Below, piece after piece: positions 61,000-64,000 of a DNA stretch of 64,000 nt. The stretch comes from SG8-40 sp035528435 (GTDB lineage: Bacteria > Pseudomonadota > Gammaproteobacteria > Burkholderiales > Eutrophovitaceae). The notes below the pieces were generated by a model. That model was not told the origin of the DNA. It saw only the letters and a program-made list of their open reading frames with translations, and made no database searches. Every line of letters begins with the position of its first letter. Within the stretch, counting starts at the first letter, position 1. The stretch spans positions 62,001 through 126,000 of the forward strand of contig DATKYN010000062.1 in the NCBI GenBank assembly GCA_035528435.1. The letters are read 5' to 3'. Made by a program: the position numbers and the translations under genes.

Positions 61000-61788
61000 T
61001 CAGGCAAACCGGCAAGAAACGTTGCCGATACCGTTCAGGCTCATGCGCAACACGTCCCCGGCCTGAATCGGGAACATGATCGAGAGCGAGCCCGAGAGGA
61101 TGACTTCACCCGCCCTGAGCACGATGCCCAGTTCACCGAGGGTATTTGCGAGCCAGGCAACTGCGTTGACCGGATTGCCCAGCGACGCTGCACCGGCACC
61201 CGTGCCGATGATCTCCCCGTTTTTTTCCAGAACCATGCCGCAGGTCGCGAGATCGAGTCCACGTGCACTGATGGCCGTATCGCCGAGAACGAAGGCGGCC
61301 GCCGATGCGTTGTCGGCAACCGTATCCTGAATCCGGATTTTCCAGTCCTTTACGCGCGAATCGACTATCTCGAACGCCGGCATGATGCACTCCGTCGCGG
61401 CGAGCACGTCCGGGCCCTTGACGCCGGGTCCGGCCAGGTCCTTGCCGAGGATGAACGCGATCTCGCCCTCGCCACGTGGTTGACAGAACAGTTTGGCGTC
61501 AAGAGGCTCACCCTCGTTGTACGTCATGCCCGATAACAGATGCCCGAAGTCGGGCTGGTCCACCTTGAGCATTTGCATGACCGCCCTGGCGGTGATGCCG
61601 ATCTTTTTGCCAACGATGTGTTCGCCTTGCTCAAGACGACGGTCTATCGTACGCAGCTGCACGCGATAGGCTTCATCGACGGTGATGTCAGGTTCGCGCT
61701 CGGTAATCGGTGCGATCTGGCGCGCATCGCGCCAGGCATCAAACAACTCGTCGCCGAGTGCGGTAATGTTTTTCTGGTCCAGTCCCAT
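61000..61788 (-). CDS. 2-keto-4-pentenoate hydratase (DmpE/MhpD-like)
   Basis: 262 residues. Visible elements: GKKIGITARAVMQMLKVDQPDFGHLL, then GEGEIAFILGKDL with metal-binding Glu near residue 106 and CGMVLEKNGEIIGTGAGAASLGNP. It adds water to 2-hydroxypenta-2,4-dienoate to form 4-hydroxy-2-oxovalerate in the meta-cleavage pathway. It shares several long stretches with its neighbour, so the two arose by duplication. It starts the catabolic part of the operon, with the decarboxylase 52 bp downstream. Confidence 0.88.
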   Translation of the reverse strand: MGLDQKNITALGDELFDAWRDARQIAPITEREPDITVDEAYRVQLRTIDRRLEQGEHIVGKKIGITARAVMQMLKVDQPDFGHLLSGMTYNEGEPLDAKLFCQPRGEGEIAFILGKDLAGPGVKGPDVLAATECIMPAFEIVDSRVKDWKIRIQDTVADNASAAAFVLGDTAISARGLDLATCGMVLEKNGEIIGTGAGAASLGNPVNAVAWLANTLGELGIVLRAGEVILSGSLSIMFPIQAGDVLRMSLNGIGNVSCRFA

Positions 61789-61969
61789 GGTTATGGCTTT
61801 ATGACAATGTTTCGGTAATCAGTATACGGCGCCAAAGAATCCCCGTGGATACACTATCCGGCGCGGTCGCTGGATAGTGGCCCATGGTGCAGCAACCAAA
61901 GATGCGGAAGCCAACGGCGCGCGCTGCTATGTGTAAAGCGCATCGATCAGTTTCCGCATTGCCGGGCAA

Positions 61970-62422
61970 TTACTTTCCCGCCTTCTCGTCGTTGTCCTCG
62001 CGCTTGGCAATGTTGGCGAGCATTTCTGCGCCGCGGTTGGCAGCCGAAAGCCCGCGAAACAGAAAGCACAGATTGATCACGCCTTGCATTTCCTCCCAGG
62101 TCGCGCCGGCGCGCCGGGCGGCGATGCCGTGCAGGGTGGCGGCGTCATTCAGATCCATCAGTAACATGCCGAATAGCATCAGTTGGGAAGTCTTGACGTC
62201 AAAGCACTTCGGATACATGCCGTGCTCGCGCATCTGCTCCTGCAGTTCAACCATCTTCGGATCGAGTGCACCGGTGACGTTCAGGCGAGCTTCAATACGC
62301 GGCGGCACGAAACCGAGTAGTTCTTCGTATATTTCGCCCCGCTTTTCGAGGCTTTCGGATTTGTCGGCATACGCGCCGATCCTGCGTTGGACGATGTCCT
62401 TGTCTATGCGTGGTGGCAGCAT
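61970..62422 (-). CDS. Carboxymuconolactone decarboxylase-like protein
   Basis: 150 residues from the ATG at 62422. The helical CMD fold is suggested by LMLFGMLLMDLNDAATLHGIAARRAGATWEEMQGVINLCFLF. No CxxC redox pair is present (a lone Cys at PKCFD and another at NLCFLF). It is longer at the N-terminus than the one at 4809. AAGGAACAACAG precedes the ATG. First gene on the same strand as the meta-pathway operon, 181 bp ahead of the hydratase, so perhaps part of it. Confidence 0.8.
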   Translation of the reverse strand: MLPPRIDKDIVQRRIGAYADKSESLEKRGEIYEELLGFVPPRIEARLNVTGALDPKMVELQEQMREHGMYPKCFDVKTSQLMLFGMLLMDLNDAATLHGIAARRAGATWEEMQGVINLCFLFRGLSAANRGAEMLANIAKREDNDEKAGK

Positions 62423-62637
62423 CTGTTGTTCCTTTCGTTGCCGGCGTTGTTTATGTGATGTCCCGTTGCTACGCAAGGTCTATTCAGGCGTCATTTGCCG
62501 CACGAAACAGGCGCTCAGCACTCAAACTTCGATGCCGCCAACGCATTCGGGACTCAGGTGCTGTGTACTCTAGCCGATTTCAAGGGAGTCATGATAGATG
62601 ACTGAATGTTCAGCGAAGACTCAGCTTCGGCTCCGGA

Positions 62638-63531
62638 TCAGCGTGAAGGGCTTTCCCGGTTGACCAGGTAGATGCCTGTCACCACCAGCGCAGCAGCAAA
62701 AGCAAACTGGGCGCGCAACGGTTCGCCGAGTACGATTACGCCACCCAACACGCCGAACAACGGAGCGAGAGAAGAAAAGGCGGCGAGCCGTCCGGCGAGA
62801 AAGCGGGTCAGTAGCCAGAACCAGGTGAGATGACTGGCAAAGGAAACGATGATTCCCTGGAAGGCGATGCTGGCAACGGCGGTGGTCGTTATTGCGACGA
62901 CGCCTGGTTCGCCGATGAGTAGCGACATCAATGGCAGAATCAGGGCGGCGACGCCGATCTGGTAGAGCAGCGTTTTCGAGGCACTGGCATGCGATAGCGC
63001 CGTCGTGCGGATCACCACAGTTGTCGCGGCCCAGAAAAACGCGGCAATGACGCCGAACGCGTCGCCAAGCAATGACGCCGGACTGGAGAAAAAACCATCA
63101 CCGAATGCAACAGCAATGCCGGTGAAACCGAGCAGTACGCCGCCCCATTGATAGCCGACCAGTTGTTCTCCTTTGACGAACAGGTGTACGCCAACCGCAG
63201 TGATTACCGGCGTGAGATAGACGAAAACCACCATGCGCGATGCGCTGGTATACGCGAGGCCGGCGTAAACGAAGAAGAACTCGCCCGCGTAGAGCGCGCC
63301 CGCGATCAATCCGGGCCACAACGTACCGTCGCGTTCGAATAGCGGGGTGCCGCGCCATCGTGCCCAACCGAACAGTAGTACTAGCGAAATGGTCGATCGA
63401 AGGCCTGACTGCATGACTACCGAAACGTCGTCTGCGGCGAGTTTGATCGCAACCTGGGTAAAGCCCCAGATCGATGTCAGCAGCACCATGGTTGCAATGG
63501 CGCTGGCGTCCAGCGGTTGACGTTGGTTCAT
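62638..63531 (-). CDS. DMT-family permease (EamA domain)
   Basis: 297 residues with ten predicted membrane helices in two EamA repeats (about 10-140 and 150-290). The first repeat starts IWGFTQVAIKLAADDVS and the second has PLFGVLGGVIVLGEPL, both typical. It exports or imports small metabolites; substrate unknown. It precedes the CMD gene on the same strand, with a gap of 215 bp. Confidence 0.9.
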   Translation of the reverse strand: MNQRQPLDASAIATMVLLTSIWGFTQVAIKLAADDVSVVMQSGLRSTISLVLLFGWARWRGTPLFERDGTLWPGLIAGALYAGEFFFVYAGLAYTSASRMVVFVYLTPVITAVGVHLFVKGEQLVGYQWGGVLLGFTGIAVAFGDGFFSSPASLLGDAFGVIAAFFWAATTVVIRTTALSHASASKTLLYQIGVAALILPLMSLLIGEPGVVAITTTAVASIAFQGIIVSFASHLTWFWLLTRFLAGRLAAFSSLAPLFGVLGGVIVLGEPLRAQFAFAAALVVTGIYLVNRESPSR

Positions 63532-63582
63532 TCTGGCGATGAGGCCTGTTGTGCGTAATCGCGCATCAGGCAGGGGCCCGGG

Positions 63583-64000
63583 TCAATCGTCGTTGAGGGA
63601 AGGCATCCAGTAGGTCGGCCGGATGGATGTTGCCGATGTTGCATTATTCACGACCGATACGCCGGTGGCGATCAGGGCGCTGTCGATCCCGCACGCGGTG
63701 GCCCCGGCAATATCGGTTTCGAGTTGATCTCCGATCATCACCGCGTTGCGCGTGCCGAATCGGTTCATTGCAGCTTCGTACAGATCCCCTTTTGGTTTTC
63801 CGAGTCGGTCGAAAACCAGATCACGGCGTTGCGGGTAGCGGCGCCGCAGGGCTGCCTCGATGATCAGTGCGACACTGCCCGCGGCAATCCCGAACCGGTC
63901 CTCACCGTGCGGAAAAATCAGATCGGGGTTGGGCAGCACAAGGCGAACCGGCTTGCCCGCGTCAATCGCCCTGAATAGCGTCGACAATGTCGCGTCAACT
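63583..64000 (-). CDS. HAD-superfamily phosphatase, IIA type (5' part outside window)
   Basis: The frame is open through the right edge, so only the C-terminal ~138 residues are present. The C-terminal motifs of NagD/AraL-like phosphatases are visible: Lys in GKPKGDLYEAAM and the Asp pair in MIGDQLETDIAGA. The catalytic DxD is in the missing part. NagD-like enzymes act on nucleotides or glycolytic phosphates. The next gene to the left is the permease on the same strand. Confidence 0.85.
   Translation of the reverse strand, partial: VDATLSTLFRAIDAGKPVRLVLPNPDLIFPHGEDRFGIAAGSVALIIEAALRRRYPQRRDLVFDRLGKPKGDLYEAAMNRFGTRNAVMIGDQLETDIAGATACGIDSALIATGVSVVNNATSATSIRPTYWMPSLNDD

Noticed and set aside
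1..64000. tRNA or rRNA genes, insertion sequences and prophage
   Set aside because: No cloverleaf with the T-loop sequence, no rRNA signature, no transposase or phage structural gene was recognised anywhere in the window.

Overview
The window reads as a stretch of a Gram-negative proteobacterial chromosome, most probably a gammaproteobacterium. Evidence is the six-gene tolQ-tolR-tolA-tolB-pal-cpoB cell-envelope operon, an OxyR with the paired redox cysteines, FeoA/FeoB behind a Fur box, a fused malic enzyme/phosphotransacetylase (MaeB), a CspA-type cold-shock gene, a TRAP transporter, and many CoA- and aromatic-catabolism genes. No rRNA, tRNA, insertion sequence, prophage or CRISPR array was recognised. 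Both window ends cut genes (an SDR at the left, a HAD phosphatase at the right). Several intergenic gaps are large (about 0.4-1.0 kb).

Layout. 1-3.85 kb: two short-chain dehydrogenases flank a membrane-anchored J-like protein and a DUF2189 membrane protein. 3.97-13.84 kb: a catabolic region with an AHL-lactonase-like metallohydrolase, a carboxymuconolactone-decarboxylase-like protein, an MmgE/PrpD protein, a 3-hydroxyisobutyrate-dehydrogenase-like enzyme, a D-2-hydroxyacid dehydrogenase and an SDR on the minus strand. Divergent from these is a tight plus-strand trio of alpha/beta hydrolase, CaiB-type CoA transferase and enoyl-CoA hydratase. 14.2-15.1 kb: two small exported proteins. 15.2-20.4 kb: tol-pal. 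21.4-28.7 kb: a PAS-GGDEF-EAL protein with both signatures degraded, an N-acyl-D-amino-acid deacylase, a trypsin-PDZ protein that has lost its catalytic triad, an MFS transporter and OxyR. 28.8-29.0 kb: a structured, probably non-coding RNA candidate divergent from oxyR. 29.3-33.5 kb: maeB, an FAD-dependent glycerol-3-phosphate-dehydrogenase-like enzyme and csp with a textbook promoter, long leader and terminator.

33.7-39.8 kb: two small unknown genes, an acyl-CoA synthetase, a di-heme oxidoreductase, an FmdB-type zinc ribbon and a Tat-type amidohydrolase. 40.8-43.0 kb: a two-gene unit of a multi-pass membrane protein with a large soluble helical domain and a von Willebrand-A-like lipoprotein, the best candidate here for an undescribed system. 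43-45.3 kb: a glyoxalase-II-like hydrolase, an aminotransferase and a small unknown gene with its own terminator. 45.4-48.6 kb: an HTH regulator followed by the Fur-controlled feoA-feoB-small Cys-rich protein operon. 48.8-56.3 kb: an aldehyde dehydrogenase, a poly-threonine TPR-like protein, an old-yellow-enzyme oxidoreductase, a bacterial SLC12-type cation-chloride cotransporter and a Tat-exported intradiol-dioxygenase-like protein.

56.4-62.4 kb: a minus-strand operon coupling a TRAP transporter (DctM, DctQ, DctP-type lipoprotein) to a LigB-type extradiol dioxygenase, two paralogous meta-pathway enzymes (decarboxylase and hydratase) and a carboxymuconolactone-decarboxylase-like protein. This looks like uptake plus ring cleavage of an aromatic acid. 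The window closes with a DMT permease and the partial HAD phosphatase. All functional calls come from reading motifs and family resemblance by eye; no database search was run.
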